Under the pieces are notes generated by a model. That model was not told where the DNA came from, made no database searches, and saw nothing but the letters and a program-made list of their open reading frames with translations. The position numbers and the translations under genes were made by a program. Shown here one piece after another: positions 35,534 to 48,125 of a DNA stretch of 64,000 bases; position 1 is the first letter of the stretch; each line of letters starts with the position of its first letter. The stretch comes from Diogma glabrata (taxonomy: Eukaryota > Arthropoda > Insecta > Diptera > Cylindrotomidae): positions 458,292,192-458,356,191 of the forward strand of contig OY856186.1 of assembly GCA_963693315.1 (NCBI GenBank), in the 5' to 3' direction.

Positions 35534-35884
35534 TGGTATTGCTTTTGGGATTTTCAAAACGTTTGGTTCTATTTCCCTAAGATATATCAGAAAATCAACA
35601 TCAGAAGGCTGAAATTCCATCGATTTTACTGTATACTAAAGCCGATGAATGCCAGATTCATTTAAACAAAATTATTGAGTAATTAGCATCTTTCTGGAAG
35701 CATAGTAAAACAATAGTGGTTGCGATCGTTTTGAATAAGTTTTAAATTTAAAACGCTTCTACAATAAATTGTGAAAAAGTCCCCGTTTGCAAAGTTTTTG
35801 CCTGCTTTCCCGTTTTAAATGAAATATCCCACAAACGGGGAAAAAATCATGCGCTTTGGCATTACTGGTGTGTACTAATATAAT

Positions 35885-36125
35885 GCTCATATATATTTTA
35901 GATAGTACTGAGAGCAAGGCTATTGGTCTATAATTTAAAATATCCCATTTCGTTCCGTTTTAAGGGATGGGTTGGACATTGGCTAGCTTCCAGCCTGAAA
36001 GAGAAATATCAGATATATATGTGTGGTTGTAGAAAATTTTGGTAAGAGTAGGTGCAAGTTCTTTTGAAAATGTTTTTATTGGGTTTGTCTTATTAGGGTT
36101 TGAGATTGGCAGGGGCTTAGAGATA
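35885..36125 (-). pseudogene. Reverse transcriptase scrap of a non-LTR element
   Basis: On the minus strand the sequence encodes FSKELAPTLTKIFYN, then SGWKLANVQPIPKNG, and after a one-base shift WDILNYRPIALLSVLSKIY. These are the fingers-domain motifs (W-x-P-xP-K-x and NYRPI-LLS-SK) of LINE reverse transcriptases. Only about 75 residues remain and no catalytic motif is included. It is unrelated in frame to the LINE at 28.6-33.7 kb and belongs to another family. Confidence 0.7.
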
Positions 36126-36159
36126 TGTTTAATTTAAACATTTCTGCCTCTAATTTTTT

Positions 36160-36573
36160 AGAAATAATACACGTTTTCAAGATGAATTAAACACTATAAA
36201 ATTTATTGCTTTAGATAATGGATATGATTCTAAATTTATTGAAAATATTAATAATGAAAATAATATAAAATATGTATCAATGGAATACACAAATATCTTA
36301 CCTAATATTTTACGGAACCATTTTAAAAAATATAAAATATCCTTTCGCACAAACAACAATATATATATATAAATCGTTAAAACCAAAATTAAATGTTAAA
36401 TTAGAATCTTGTTCGGGAATTTATAAAATAAAAAGTGACTCGTGTGAAAAATTTTACATCAGAAAAACCGGAAGATGCTTCAAAGATAGATTCAAAGAAC
36501 ATCGTCCAATGAAGAAAAACAAACAAAACTTAAAATCTATTTTTGCAAACCATTTAGTCGATAATAATCATAA
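36160..36573 (+). pseudogene. Penelope-like element, GIY-YIG region, 5' part
   Basis: From 36160 a frame reads RFQDELNTIK..DNGYD..FI, typical of the stretch after the reverse transcriptase in Penelope-like retroelements. It shifts frame in a (TA)n run near 36365 and continues as SGIYKIKSDSCEKFYI, then TGR.FKDRFKEH, the GIY-YIG endonuclease. The usual Gly after FYI is Arg here. The conserved NHLVDNNH stretch ends exactly where the foldback element begins. The reverse transcriptase is missing (in-frame stop at 36151), as in a 5'-truncated copy. The coding sequence resumes at 38551. Confidence 0.85.
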
Positions 36574-38547
36574 CACTAGTTTACAAGAAAAATCTACCGA
36601 AATAAAACCCAACTTTTCTTATAGATTTGAACCTCCTGAACACGAATATCATATTCATTTTTTTAGGTTAGCTCTTGTTTTTGAAATATTCACGAAAACC
36701 CAATTTTTTTGGTTATCAAAAATGTTGTTTCGGTTTTTGGGTCTCATATTTTACAAAACAAACAAATTAAATATATTAATGAAACATATGCATAGAAAAT
36801 AAGCCAACAAACATTTTGAGCTATATTTTGTAAAAATCCATTAAGGATTCTGGAAGTTACAGTCGAAAAAAGTTGAAAAAATACGAAAAATTCACGTTTT
36901 TTTTTAATTTTTCCATTTTCAACGCCATAAATTTTCAACAAATAAAGATACTATTTTTTTTAATTTCTTGAAGCCTATGGTAAATTCAATTCTCTTTCTT
37001 TTAGCTAAACGACACGAATATTGGTGCAGTTCGCCTCAAGTTATTCAAATTTTCCCAAAGAAAGTCAAAACTCAAAATTTGGAAAAAATAAATTTTTACT
37101 TAATTTATTGTGCCATAAATAATAATTTTAAAGTTCAGTCGTTCTCAAACATCAGTAACGAATTATTTTAAAATAGTAAAGTATAATTTCCATTTTTGTT
37201 TTCGAAGTTGGGAATTGGATCGATATGAGAAGTATATAGAAAAATATAAACAAAAGATAATGAATTGTGAGGAGAGGCAAAACATCATAACATCAGAACT
37301 ATTTAAGTTAGTTCAAGCACCATAAAGTTAAGCCCCTATTTATGTCTATTAATACCTGTAAGGTTTGTCTCTTTTCTTTTTTCTCTTCTTTTTGTTTTTT
37401 GATAATGTAAATTTTTTTCCTTTCCGCCCACCTTGTGTTACTCCTTACGTTTATGATCATTTTAAGTTTAATTTAAGAAAACAATTACTTCTCCTTTTTA
37501 ATAGTTTTTCGGTTTTCCCAACTTTTGTTTAATTAGTTTAATGAGGTTTCTTTTTAAGTAGATAATTGTCGTATGATTAGTTGCACATATAATCTCTCTG
37601 AGGATAAATTTAATTCCAAATATTCAAGTGAAAAAATTAATTAAAAAAGAAAAAATATTACAAATATAAATTTTAAATAGTGTGTTGTTTTTAAAAATCA
37701 ATAAATCAATAGTGATAGCCGTCTTGTAAAACAACATAAATTGTTAGTAAAGTGTAAAGTCAAGCTTATTTAAAAGGTGTCGTCAAGAAGTTTCAAGTGT
37801 AAAAATAGGCCAAATTCATTTTGTATTATTTGTGGAAGTTACATAATACATACTGCTAAAAGAATTACCTCATTCATAAGAACTGCCTATCTTCATTACT
37901 AACTGATATTTTCCAACTCCTAAAATAAGCCCGAGGTGGGAGGACCTAGATGTACTTCGAAAACAACTTATATAAATATCAATTATGTTGCAGAATTTAA
38001 ATTATTCTTATAGTTAAAATTTTTTCCAAATTTTGAGTTTTGACTTTCTTTGGGAAAACATGAATAATTTGGCGCAAACTGCACCAATATTCGTATCTTT
38101 TAGCTTAAAAGAAAGAAAATTGAAGTTACTATAGGCTCCAAGAAATTAAAAAAAATTAGTGTCTTTATTTGTACAAAATTTATGGTGTTGAAAATGAAAA
38201 AATTTAAAAAAAAACGTGAATTTTTTGTATTTTTTCAACTTTTTTCGACTGCAACTTCCAGAATTCTTAATGGATTTTTACAAAATATAGCTTAAAATAT
38301 TTGTTGGCTTATTTTATATGTATATGTTTCATTAATATATTTAATTTGTTTGTTTTGTAAAATATGAGACCCAAAAACCGAAACAACATTTTTGATCACC
38401 GAAAAAATTGGTTTTTCGTGAATATCTCAAAAACAAGAGCTAACCAAAAAAATTAATATGATATTCGTGTTCAGGAGGTCCAAATCCATAAGAAAAAATT
38501 GGTTTTATTCAGGGAAACAGAAAACGTTCAAAATTTGTAAACTAGTG
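36574..38547. mobile_element. CACTA-like foldback element inside a Penelope-like element
   Basis: The terminal repeats CACTAGTTTACAA and TTGTAAACTAGTG are flanked by TAA on both sides (36571-36573 and 38548-38550). The inverted arms extend far inward: 36574 to about 37090 pairs with about 38020-38547 at high identity. The right arm has about 25 extra bases near its outer end. The 0.9-kb centre holds a short coding-like scrap near 37220-37325 (RYEKYIEKYKQKIMNCEERQ) that could be a transposase remnant. CACTA termini with a 3-bp duplication match the CACTA (CMC) superfamily. This copy is non-autonomous. Confidence 0.85.
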
Positions 38548-38550
38548 TAA

Positions 38551-38725
38551 ATATACAAGTTTTGAACAAAATCTGAAGGCTTTACATTTATGTAATCAAG
38601 GTTTTATAATGGATTCTCTTGAAGAATTTGAAATTTACAATGGATTCAAAACACAACCAAATTTAATTTTGAAGGACAAACGTTCTTTTAGTTCAAATAT
38701 TTCATACAATTCTGTTTTGGAATAA
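38551..38725 (+). pseudogene. Penelope-like element, C-terminal part
   Basis: It continues the GIY-YIG reading frame after the foldback element. When the element and one TAA are dropped, codons run on without a break into NLKALHLCNQG and SLEEFEIYNGF, the conserved end of Penelope-like proteins. The frame closes at a TAA (38723-38725). The preserved frame on both sides shows the insertion is younger than most of the decay. Confidence 0.85.
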
Positions 38726-38847
38726 ATTTATTAAAATTTCTGTAAAAAACATATTTCATTCATAAAATTTAAATAGTAAGCTTCTAAAATTTGTTTATAA
38801 AATGAAATTCTATTCTACTTATTTCAATTAATAGCTATTTATGTACC

Positions 38848-38942
38848 AATGGCGTTATGTAGGTTATTGCGCCCAGAAAGCGACGTAATCTAGCCCGAGG
38901 GATGGATGTCGCTTGATGGGCGTAATACCCAGTAACACCAGT
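38848..38942. repeat. GC-rich hairpin
   Basis: Arms GGTTATTGCGCCCAGAAAGC and GCTTGATGGGCGTAATACC flank a 24-base centre. The stem is about 30 bp with mismatches. It stands out in GC content from the AT-rich surroundings and is probably a small transposon remnant. A related GGGCGTTA..TAACGCCC stem lies at 41025-41059. Confidence 0.6.
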
Positions 38943-39377
38943 GATGCTTACAAAATTTTATGATTCGCTTAATAAGCTTAAAACTAAGAAATAATTTAAT
39001 TTGTTAGTCTATATTCATATGCAAAAAAATACAAATGTATCCTAGTATGCCAAGAAAATAACTGTTTTGAAGTTTATAATAGATATTTGTTATTTGTACG
39101 TTGCTATGTAAACAAATTCTCCCAAATTTTGTAGCGTATGACAAAAACATTGTATGACGTTTAAAATAATTTGATAGTTTTGGAAAACCATATGAACATT
39201 TAATAACTAAAATGTTGCTAAAAATTTGTAAATATATGTAAAAATCTTTTATTAGCTTAAATTGAATAAGAATTATTTACATTTTGTAGACAAAATTACA
39301 GTAAAAATAAGTTTTTCTGCTACCCAACATAAAAAATCTACTTTCGATGTTTGTTCATTGAATCGAAAACTTCTTTT

Positions 39378-39951
39378 ATTCTCTTCCATTTAATTATATC
39401 AGCTTTATTTGTATGTTTTTTCGATAATAATAGTATGTATTATTGTATTGTTTTCTAACCTATAGCCTAATGAACTTAACCTATTGCCTAATGAATATTT
39501 TATTCAATTGGTATGATTCCAATTGGTCAAATTGTTTTAATTTCATTAAAATTATTTTCAAATTATAATCACAATTGCTTTGATAAGTTTTGTTCAAAAA
39601 TCAAATTTTGAGTAATTCTCTTATTTCGTTTAGTTGAACTTGGTTGATTGTATGAGAAGGGCGTTTTTTATCATCAGGGTTTTTTTATTAAGAAATTTGA
39701 TTTATCAATTAAAACAATAAAGATTTATTGTTTTAATTGAAGAAAATGTTTTTATTTTTTATAATACACAATTCTTTTTTATAGTAAAATCTTTGTCAGA
39801 GAATAAAGTATTGTAATCGATTCGTGAATAATGAATTTTATTCTCTCGCAAATTAAAATTCTCGCTCGTGCCTCGCTCAAATTTTAAACTTTTGCTTGAG
39901 AATAAACTACTTCATTATTCACTCATTGATTAAACTACTATTTCGTCACCG
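39378..39951. repeat. Sequence present only in the left foldback arm
   Basis: The right arm passes directly from AAACTTC(T)n to TTCGTAACCGG, while the left has about 570 extra bases. It is AT-rich with CTCGCTCGTGCCTCGCTC near 39863. It is either an insertion in the left arm or a deletion from the right. No terminal repeats were identified. Confidence 0.6.
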
Positions 39952-41285
39952 GTGATAAAAAAAAACCTATACGAATTGCTTTCGTACCTAGTGACGAAAG
40001 TAATTTTTTAAAAGCCATCTACTTTCTAATTTCTTAACTAGAATCAACCATCCTAGAATACCCGTTAAAACAATCAATTGATTGAATGAAATAATTTTGT
40101 TACTGTTAATTTGTCTCTGTTTGGAGGATGACGTTAATTTATTTTTGAATTATTTACGGACAATTCACATTAAAATTGTAAAAATAATAATAGTTAAATA
40201 TATAATATTCATATATTCTTTTTAAATAGTATAATAAAAAATAGTTGGTGTTAAGATATTTTTAAAAAATATTATTTCACCTATTTATTTAACAAAAATG
40301 AAAAAAAAATATTTATTTTACGTAAAATTATTTAGGTTGTGTTAAAATATATCAAGAATTTACGTAACGTCATACCCATTCAAAAACTAAATCTAAACTG
40401 ATATTTTTATTTTAGAAATCTGAAATCTGAATTTGATTTTGTTTATGACAAAGTACAAACCGTCTTTAGTTATAAGCCTACTAGACGTAAAATTTAAAAA
40501 AAATAAACCTTCAAAGATGTATTATTTAATGATTTAAGAACTTTATAGAGTAAATAGAATAATAATATAAGATTTTGTTGTGTAAATAAAATAAAAATAT
40601 AACATCATGAATAACTATATGTATGGATATGTAAAAAATTAACGAAAAAACAATAAGGCTTGTAATTAAAGACAGCAGTGTCTTTGACATAAAAATTGGA
40701 TAATTTATTCATATCGAGTCATCTATTTTTAAATAGCAGAAATATAAATACACATATACAATTTTAATTTGTAACAGTGTATATTTTAAAATGTGAATTG
40801 TATGTAATTATAAATGAAAATGTTTAAAAATTAATAATAATTTTTAAAAAAGTAGTAGAAAAAGTACAGTCTTCTACTCGCCGAAAATCATATTTTGAAT
40901 CTTGCGACCATTACCAACCTCGGCTGTCGCCTCGGCTGGTAAACTGTCCTCTCGTTTCAAAATATACTGTTTTCAGCATCGTTGAAGAATATACTATTAT
41001 TTAGTTTTTTAGCGTCTCAATAGCGGGCGTTAAGAATTCATTATGCCCTCATAACGCCCCGGTTTTTATGAATGTGTTTATATATAGCGTATTCTAGACA
41101 TTATAACAACTTTATATCATTGTGATGCATAAAATGTTTTATTTTGATATTTTTAATATTTGGAAACGTTTGACAATGAAAATTTATGTTCGAAACGCGT
41201 AACATATATTATAAATTAAGTTGTTAATGGAAAATAGTAAATTTATTTTAAATAAATTATTCTAAATTAATTTTAATATTATGAG

Positions 41286-41376
41286 CTTCTTAAGTCGTCA
41301 AAAATACTAAGTGAAAGACAATACGGCTTCCGTAAAGGAAAGGCGACGACAGATTTACTTTCTTTGAAACACATAT
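41286..41376 (+). pseudogene. LINE reverse transcriptase scrap inside the foldback
   Basis: A 30-codon stretch reads SKILSERQYGFRKGKATTDL, the QYGFRKG-x-ST-x-DLL motif of non-LTR reverse transcriptases. It is then lost in a short repeat (TTTCACTACTGCTCAGCA, three copies between about 41380 and 41460). It is the only coding trace in the foldback centre and may be passenger DNA. Confidence 0.6.
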
Positions 41377-43789
41377 CTTTCACTACTGCTCAGCAATAGG
41401 TACGTAATAGCTCAGAAATCTTTCACTACTGCTCAGCAGACTTTCATTACTGCTCAGCAATTCAAATCTTACTAATGAGCTTGATTCCTTGTATGTTGCT
41501 GATTTAAAGGTACACAAATACACTATGCATGAACGTGCGTCTGCCAAGATCAAATCGATTTTACCTGAGTCTGTATAATTCGCACGTTACTCCAGAGTAT
41601 GAATAGCAGCCCATCTTTTTAAGGTTCGAGTGACAAGATGTCGCTTTTCAAAAATTATCGTTCAAAAAACACTCAAAGAAAATTGATCAAGAGGGAGTAT
41701 GCCTTGTGTGCGCAACTGACTGATTTTATGTATTATTTAAATCTTTTTCAGTAAAAATTACACAAAATCTGTGATAAATTTATTCAGTGAATCTTGTATA
41801 TTTTGAAAAATATTTGGTTCAAAAAAAAAAAAATTATTTTAGTTATTTTACATTTCATTTTATCTTAAAAACTCATTTAAAAAAAACAACTCAATTCAAC
41901 AAGAATAAGGCGTATATTATTTTATTATTTAAAATTCAAAACTATTTGTAGTTTTTATATTTTATTTTGTAGAGGTAAATATATTTAAATTTATATAAAT
42001 TAACAACTAATTAACAACAATTAATTTTTAAATTAACAAACATTTTTGTTCAACTTGTTAATTTTACATAAAATATTGAGGGTTAAATATATACAAAAAT
42101 ACTGTAAATCTAACCTAAAATTTTACTTAATTCACCTAGTGGTGTTAATTTTGCTAAAACAATTTACCTTTCCGATTGACCCAATATGGGTAGTCGATAT
42201 GTTTTTCAGATATGTTTATAAAATAATAGTATATTCTTCAACGATGACGAAAACAGCATATTTTGAAACGAGAGGACAGTTTACCAGTCGAGGCGATAGC
42301 CGAGGTTGGTAATGGTCGCGAGATTCAAAATATGATTTTCGGCGAGTAGAAGACTATACTTTTTCTACTACTTTTTTAAAAATTATCATTAATTTTTAAA
42401 CATTTTCATTTATAATTACATACAATTCATTTTTTAAAACATACACTGTTACAAATTAAAATTGTATATGTGTATTTATATTTCTGCTATTTAAAAATAG
42501 ATGACTCGATATGAATAAATTATCCAATTTTTATGTCAAAGACATAGCTGTCTTTAATTACAAGCCTTATAGTTATTCTTGATGTTATATTTTTATTCTA
42601 TTTACACTACAAAATCCTATATTACTATTCTATTTGCTCTAAAGTTCTTAAAATCATTAAATAATACATCTTTGAAGGTTTATTGTTTTTTGAATTTTGT
42701 GTCTAGTAGGCTTATAACTAAAGACGGTTTATACTTTGTCATAAACAAAATCAAATTCAGATTTCAGATTTCTAAAATAAAAATATCAGTTTTGATTTAG
42801 TTTTAGAATGGGTATATCGTTACGTAAATTCTTGATTTTAACACAACCTAAATTATTTTACGTAAAATAAATATTTTTTTTTTATTTTTGTTAAATAAAT
42901 AGGTGAAATAATATTTTTTAAAAATATCTTAACACCAACTGTTTTTTATCATACTATTTAAAAAGAATATATGAATATTATATATTTAACTATTATTATT
43001 TTTACAATTTTAATGTAAATTGTCCGTAAATAATTCAAAAATAAATTAACGTCATCCTCCAAACAGAGACAAATTAACAGTAACAAAATTATTTCATTCA
43101 ATCAATTGATTGTCTTAACGGGTATTCTAGGATGGTTTATTCTAGTTAAGAAATTTGAAAAATAGATGGCTTTTAAAAAATTACTTTCGTCACTAGGTAC
43201 GAAAGTAAATCGTATAGCTTTTTTTATCACCGGTTACGAAAAAGAAGTTTTCGATTCAATGAACCAACATCGAAAGTAGTTTTTTTATGTTGGGTAGTAG
43301 AAAAAGATATTTTTTGACTTTTTTCAGTCAGTACGCTAAGAAATGGTGTAAATTTTGAGTGGTTTTGTTGGAACAGATTTCTCAGGAGTCTCTCATTGTC
43401 TTAATCGTAAAAAATAAAAGAAATATGTCCAAAAATTCAATATTTATACATTTAGTCTAGTGCAATTATAGTCATTCTAAATGTAAAATGACGGATCTCA
43501 GCTATAACCAATGGATTTGAATGATTTTGGGTTTCTAAACCATTTCAAAACCATAAACTAAAAAGTTGACCCATTAAAAATAACGCAATTTTTAAAATCC
43601 GTAAACTTAACCAACAAATCAAAATTTTTACCAAAAAAATTCAATTTTCGGAATTTTTAAATATTTATTTTAAGAAAATAAAACTGTTTTTGTTTTTGAG
43701 GTCGTTCATACAAAATTTATGGATATTTTACATGGAAACTTAGTTATTCTCGAGAGAAAAAAACTAAATAAAGCTGCAAAAGGAATGCA

Positions 43790-44584
43790 CACTGAAAAAA
43801 AATTGTAGGTAAAATACAACAAACAATGGTCTGTTGAATTTATTTAAAGGACACGTTATTTGATTTTCTATTGTTTTAACAAACATGTTTGTTAATATCT
43901 AGTTTTCAACAAACATGTCTGTTAAATATTTTTAACTACCTTTACATGCAGTTCGTTGATTTTCGTTTGTTGAATAAAATAGCCAAAAATCAAAAATATA
44001 AAACGTAAATATGAAAAAATTCGAGTAGTAAGGGCTTGAAATTTTTAGTGAACTTAGTGGAAGTACAGTAAAAGTAAAATTTTGTGAAGTAAAAAGCATA
44101 ATTTTAAGAAAAAGTGTGAAAGTATCTTTTAGTGAAATTAAATTATTTGAATGCTCTAAAAAAGTTAAGGAAAGTCAACAGTTTTGTTTTAAAGATGTTT
44201 ATAAAAGTAAATTTTGTTTTGGTAAATTTTAATTAAATCATTAGAGAAAAAATATAAGTTCATATATTTAATAGTATTATAATAAAATATAAACTATTAT
44301 AACTTACTAATAGTTTTGGAAATATAAGATAAAATCAATTAAATAAAATGTCGAAAGTTAAGAAACATGTTCGTTATTTTAACAGTCCGATTGTGGTTTG
44401 TTCGTAATAATTAACAAACATGTCTGTAAAATTTACAAACTGTTCGTTAAAAATTGTTGGTAAAATAAATTTAACTGACATCAATTTGTTGTATTCAACG
44501 AAGAATTTGTAGGATCAAAAGTAACAGAAATGTATGTTGAATCAAATGACATATCTGTAAATTTTACGAACTTTTTTTTGCGTG
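43790..44584. mobile_element. MITE with CACTGAAAAAAAATT-type ends
   Basis: The left end CACTGAAAAAAAATTGTAGG pairs imperfectly with the right end, whose complement reads CACGCAAAAAAAAGTT. The subterminal regions hold repeated AACAAACATGT(C/T)TGTTAA-type motifs: three near the left end (around 43880-43930) and others near 44365-44490. Possible GCAC duplication on both sides, not certain. No coding capacity. Confidence 0.55.
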
Positions 44585-44799
44585 GCACTATACTAGAAGT
44601 AGCATCATTTTCATGGGACAGTTCTTAAAAAAAACATTGTCGGATGGTTTCAATATGAAAACTTTTTCCTTTTTAGTATAAAAAATCCGGAAACATTTAA
44701 ATTCAACTAAATTTTTACTATAAGTAAAAGCTGACAATTGTGACAATTTTTTTCGACAATTAATTTTCAAAGTGACAAAAGCACACAAACTAGTGAAAA

Positions 44800-45045
44800 G
44801 TATGGAAAACCATATTAATACATACTCTTAACCACTGGGCGGATTTGGCACATTCACGAACTTATTTAAGATATAAAAAGAACAAATTTTTCCAGAAAAT
44901 ATTTTTGTTGTATGTCAACAAATGCGACCTAGCGAGCCCCGGTAAATTCCATTATAGCTTTATTATTAATTATACCTTTGTTGTTAAATTCCATTATACC
45001 TTATGCCAAGATGAGGCCCATTGCAATAGGTAGATTTTTTGTGAA
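44800..45045 (+). repeat. Partial copy of the 20-21.3 kb composite repeat
   Basis: Shares TTAACCACT, GATTTGGCACATTCACGAACT, CAACAAATGCGACC and the terminal GATGAGGCCCATTGCAATAG, then GTAGATTT, with the region at 20880-21280, in the same order. The (AT)n tract is absent here. Confidence 0.6.
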
Positions 45046-46654
45046 ATCGAAAACACCATAAACATTGTTGATACTTTAATGATCTATTACCTGAGAAAAA
45101 AAGAAAATATTTTCCAAAAATTTCTGAAACTGTCAAAACAACACAATATAAACTAAACAAAATTGTTTATATCCAACAATTTACAGTAGGTGGTCATTGT
45201 TAGTTTATGTTAAAAACAGCAAAACTTGTAAGTTTAAATTTTTTTTAAATACATTAAAAAAGAATAAATAAAACATACAAGCTAACGATGCACATTCAGA
45301 TTCAGTGACCAGTAAATTATGACACCTTTTAAAACAATAGACGGTTATCTCAACCATTTTTCTTTTATCATATATTATTTTATATGTCTGTACAACAAAA
45401 CTAAAACTAGTTGTTTTGAATATAAACAAAAAATTATGAGTTTTGAAAAAAAAAAATAGTTTCAAGATTATATTCCGTGATACCATCGTTAATTTAATTT
45501 TTTTCTTCTGTTTCTTGTTGTTTTTATTATTGAAATTTTTACTCAGTTGCATTTGAATTTGCATAATCGGCTGGTGTATGTTAAGGATTTCTTGCGTGAA
45601 TAAATGAACGTTTACTTGTTAAAATCATAATTAAATTCTAATTTATTCTCGTTTTACTACATCAAGGCGATTAGATAATTTTAATTTTGATTTCATTGAT
45701 ATTTTACTATTCATTGTACTACTGTTATTTTTGATAACTTAATTATCGAAAATATTTACCTTGTTTTAATAAAAAATAACCTGTCACAATTTAACTTACA
45801 TTAATTCTCATGAGCTTGGTCACAGAAAAAGTAAAACAAACTTATTTTGCATAATATATTATATTTTGTTTTAAATATTACAAAAATGTTGTTTCTACCA
45901 ATTTCCTGTTTTACTTAATAAAAAAGAAATATTAATTTACATTAAGAAAATTTACTCAACCCTGGCGAAAATTTTTTTAAGAACAGAACACAAATATGAA
46001 AAAAACATGAACACAAGAAATATTTAATATATATATTTTTTTTTGTATAAATAAAACAAACTTTAATTTTAGATTTTAATCTAATCTTGTTGAGGTTAAC
46101 TGACATTTGTTTTTGTTGTTATTATTATTTTTTCAGTTTAAACTTTTCATCTAATGACGAATCATCTTGATCTTAACTGATGAGGTAGTGACGGTGTTTA
46201 TCAATGAAGCACAATGTTTGTGAAAAATTTACTTTTTGGAATGTACTATATGAAATTGGGTTGATAAACGTTAATTTGTTAATAGCGAAAGTTAACACAC
46301 AAAAATGATTTGTACCATGAACGGAAAATTCAAATAGCGAGAAATGAGTTGAATGTAGATGCACAAATTTTGAACACACTTTGATGAAAGTTGGGGCACA
46401 TGTTATTGAAAAAACAGCGAAATAATGCTGCATTCCTTTTTACGGATCATCACTATACTAATTAAAATAAGTTTGTATTTACTTTTTTTATTTCATAAAA
46501 AATGATAATAAATCAACAAACTATAATATGGTAAACACTCTAAATTTTCAGAACTCCCCTTCAATATAATAGCGTTGTTTCTGTTTTTTCCAAAACGCTA
46601 CCCTAAAAAACTTTTTATTTAAAAAACATTCATTTTTTTTTATATTTCAAATGT
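45046..46654. other. AT-rich DNA without recognisable genes
   Basis: Minus-strand open frames at 45205-45564 and 46173-46433 have no recognisable domains. Their composition matches the background, so neither is called. Confidence 0.45.
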
Positions 46655-48125
46655 TAAAATAAAGCTCTGCACTCCAAAATGTAAATGTAAAAATATGGAC
46701 GAGCTGAAATCTCAAGCTCTGAGACATCAAGACTTCGGTCTGAGTTAAGGATTTTGATATAGTTTTCGCAAAAAACTTTTATATGGACATGGTTTTTAGT
46801 TTTGAGCAGTGATGTATATCAAACCAAAACTTTTTGTTAAAGTACATGTATTTTTTATCTCTGTTTAGATATGTATTACAAAACTAACACGAAATATCAA
46901 TACGTTGTCGGAAAATTATAACAGATCATAAATTAACGTAATTTAGTGAAAAGATTATACAATCAGCAAACTACTTAGCAAACTACTCAATTCAAACTTT
47001 TTTCAAACAAAATTCTAAAAATATTTCAAAAATTATTACAAAATCAAAGATTAAAACTTTTTTCAAAAATTCTAAAAATATTGCATAAATTATAACAAAA
47101 TCAAAAATTGTAACTTTTTTCAAAATTCTAAAAATATATTTAAAATTCAAAAATTCAATTTTTTTTTCAAAATTTCAAAAATATTCCAAAAATTAGAATA
47201 AAATCAAATATTTAAACTTTGTCTAAATTCTAATAATATTCCAAAAATTCAAATATTCAAACTTTTTCCATAACTCTAAAAATATTGCAAAAATTATAAC
47301 AATATCAAAAATTGAAACTTTTTCCAAAATTATAAAAATTATAATAAAATCAAAAATTTAAAATTCTAAAAATATTCCAAAAATTCTTACAAAATCCAAA
47401 ATTGAAACTTTTTCAAAATTCCAAAAATATTTCAAAAACTATAACAAATTCAAAAATTGCTTTATTATATTTACGTAAACAAACAGCTAAATTTTTTTTT
47501 TCCAAAAAATTAATTAAAAAAATAAATGAAATTATTTTTTTGACACACTTGACAATATTTTTTTGACAAACTTATAATGCCATAATTCTCAATATGTAAT
47601 AAAAATGAAATTTCATGTCAAACAAATAATTAATTTTATTTTTTTCCAAAAAATTGGATAAAAAAATAAATAAAAATCTTTCTTTTGACACACTTGACAA
47701 CATTTTTTTGACGAACTTATAATGCAATAATCTAGATTTTGGTCTCACATACCAATCCCGACCATCAAGATTTCTCCAAATTCAATTTTCCTACTCGTAA
47801 TCACGTAAAATGAACGCTTAAAATTAAAATTTTTAAGCAAAAAATATGCAAATTTCCTTGTTTTGACACACTTGACGATTTTTTTTGACACACTTTCGGT
47901 ACAGTTATCGAACACATCGTCCTTTCGGCTCTTGCTATTGAGTAAACCTATTTTTGAAAAAAAAAAGTTTTGAACCGTCCAGCGGTTTTCTAGATTTCGT
48001 AGGTTGTGACGGCCGGCTGGCAGACAGACATACATTTTTTTTGTTGCTTTTTTAGAATCAGTAGTCCTGAAACGTCGAGAAATGCCAAAAAATAGTGGGG
48101 GAAAGAATTTCACTTTTACCTCATG
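46655..48125 (-). repeat. Minisatellite-bearing repeat, inverted copy of 57215-58600
   Basis: In family orientation (minus strand) it starts near AAAGTGAAATTC then GGCATTTCTCGACGTTT, followed by a TGTCTGTC-rich block and ACTGTACCG, then GACCAAAATCTAGATTATTGC. Next come TTTGTCAAAAAAATGTTGTCAA units about 120 bp long, a minisatellite of ~56-bp units (AGAATTTTGAAAAAAGTTT), and finally AAATCCTTAAC-C-GA and AAGTCTTGAT. Two copies in opposite orientation about 10 kb apart indicate a mobile or formerly mobile repeat family. Confidence 0.8.

Larger units (their letters stand above)
39301..43313. mobile_element. Large foldback element with ~1.1-kb inverted arms
   Basis: The left arm 39301-41000 and right arm 42223-43313 are inverted copies with high identity over about 1.09 kb. 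Outer marker: CTACCCAACAT. Inner marker: CTCTCGTTTCAAAATAT. The left arm carries about 570 bp (39378-39951) absent from the right. The arms include a GC-rich patch with CTCGGCTGTCGCCTCGGCTGG. The centre (41001-42222) is AT-rich with a reverse transcriptase scrap. Arms of this size recall Foldback or Polinton termini, but no Polinton genes or target duplication were seen. Alternatively it is a segmental inverted duplication. Confidence 0.8.

Noticed and set aside
36744..37171. Small frames on both strands in the foldback arm
   Set aside because: They lie in the inverted repeat arm, and the mirrored copy does not keep them open.
45205..45564. 119-codon minus-strand frame
   Set aside because: Low-complexity Lys/Asn/Phe composition as expected from AT-rich DNA; no start context or domain.
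46960..47460. CRISPR-like regular spacing
   Set aside because: Units are contiguous, diverged minisatellite repeats with no unique spacers, in a eukaryotic setting.
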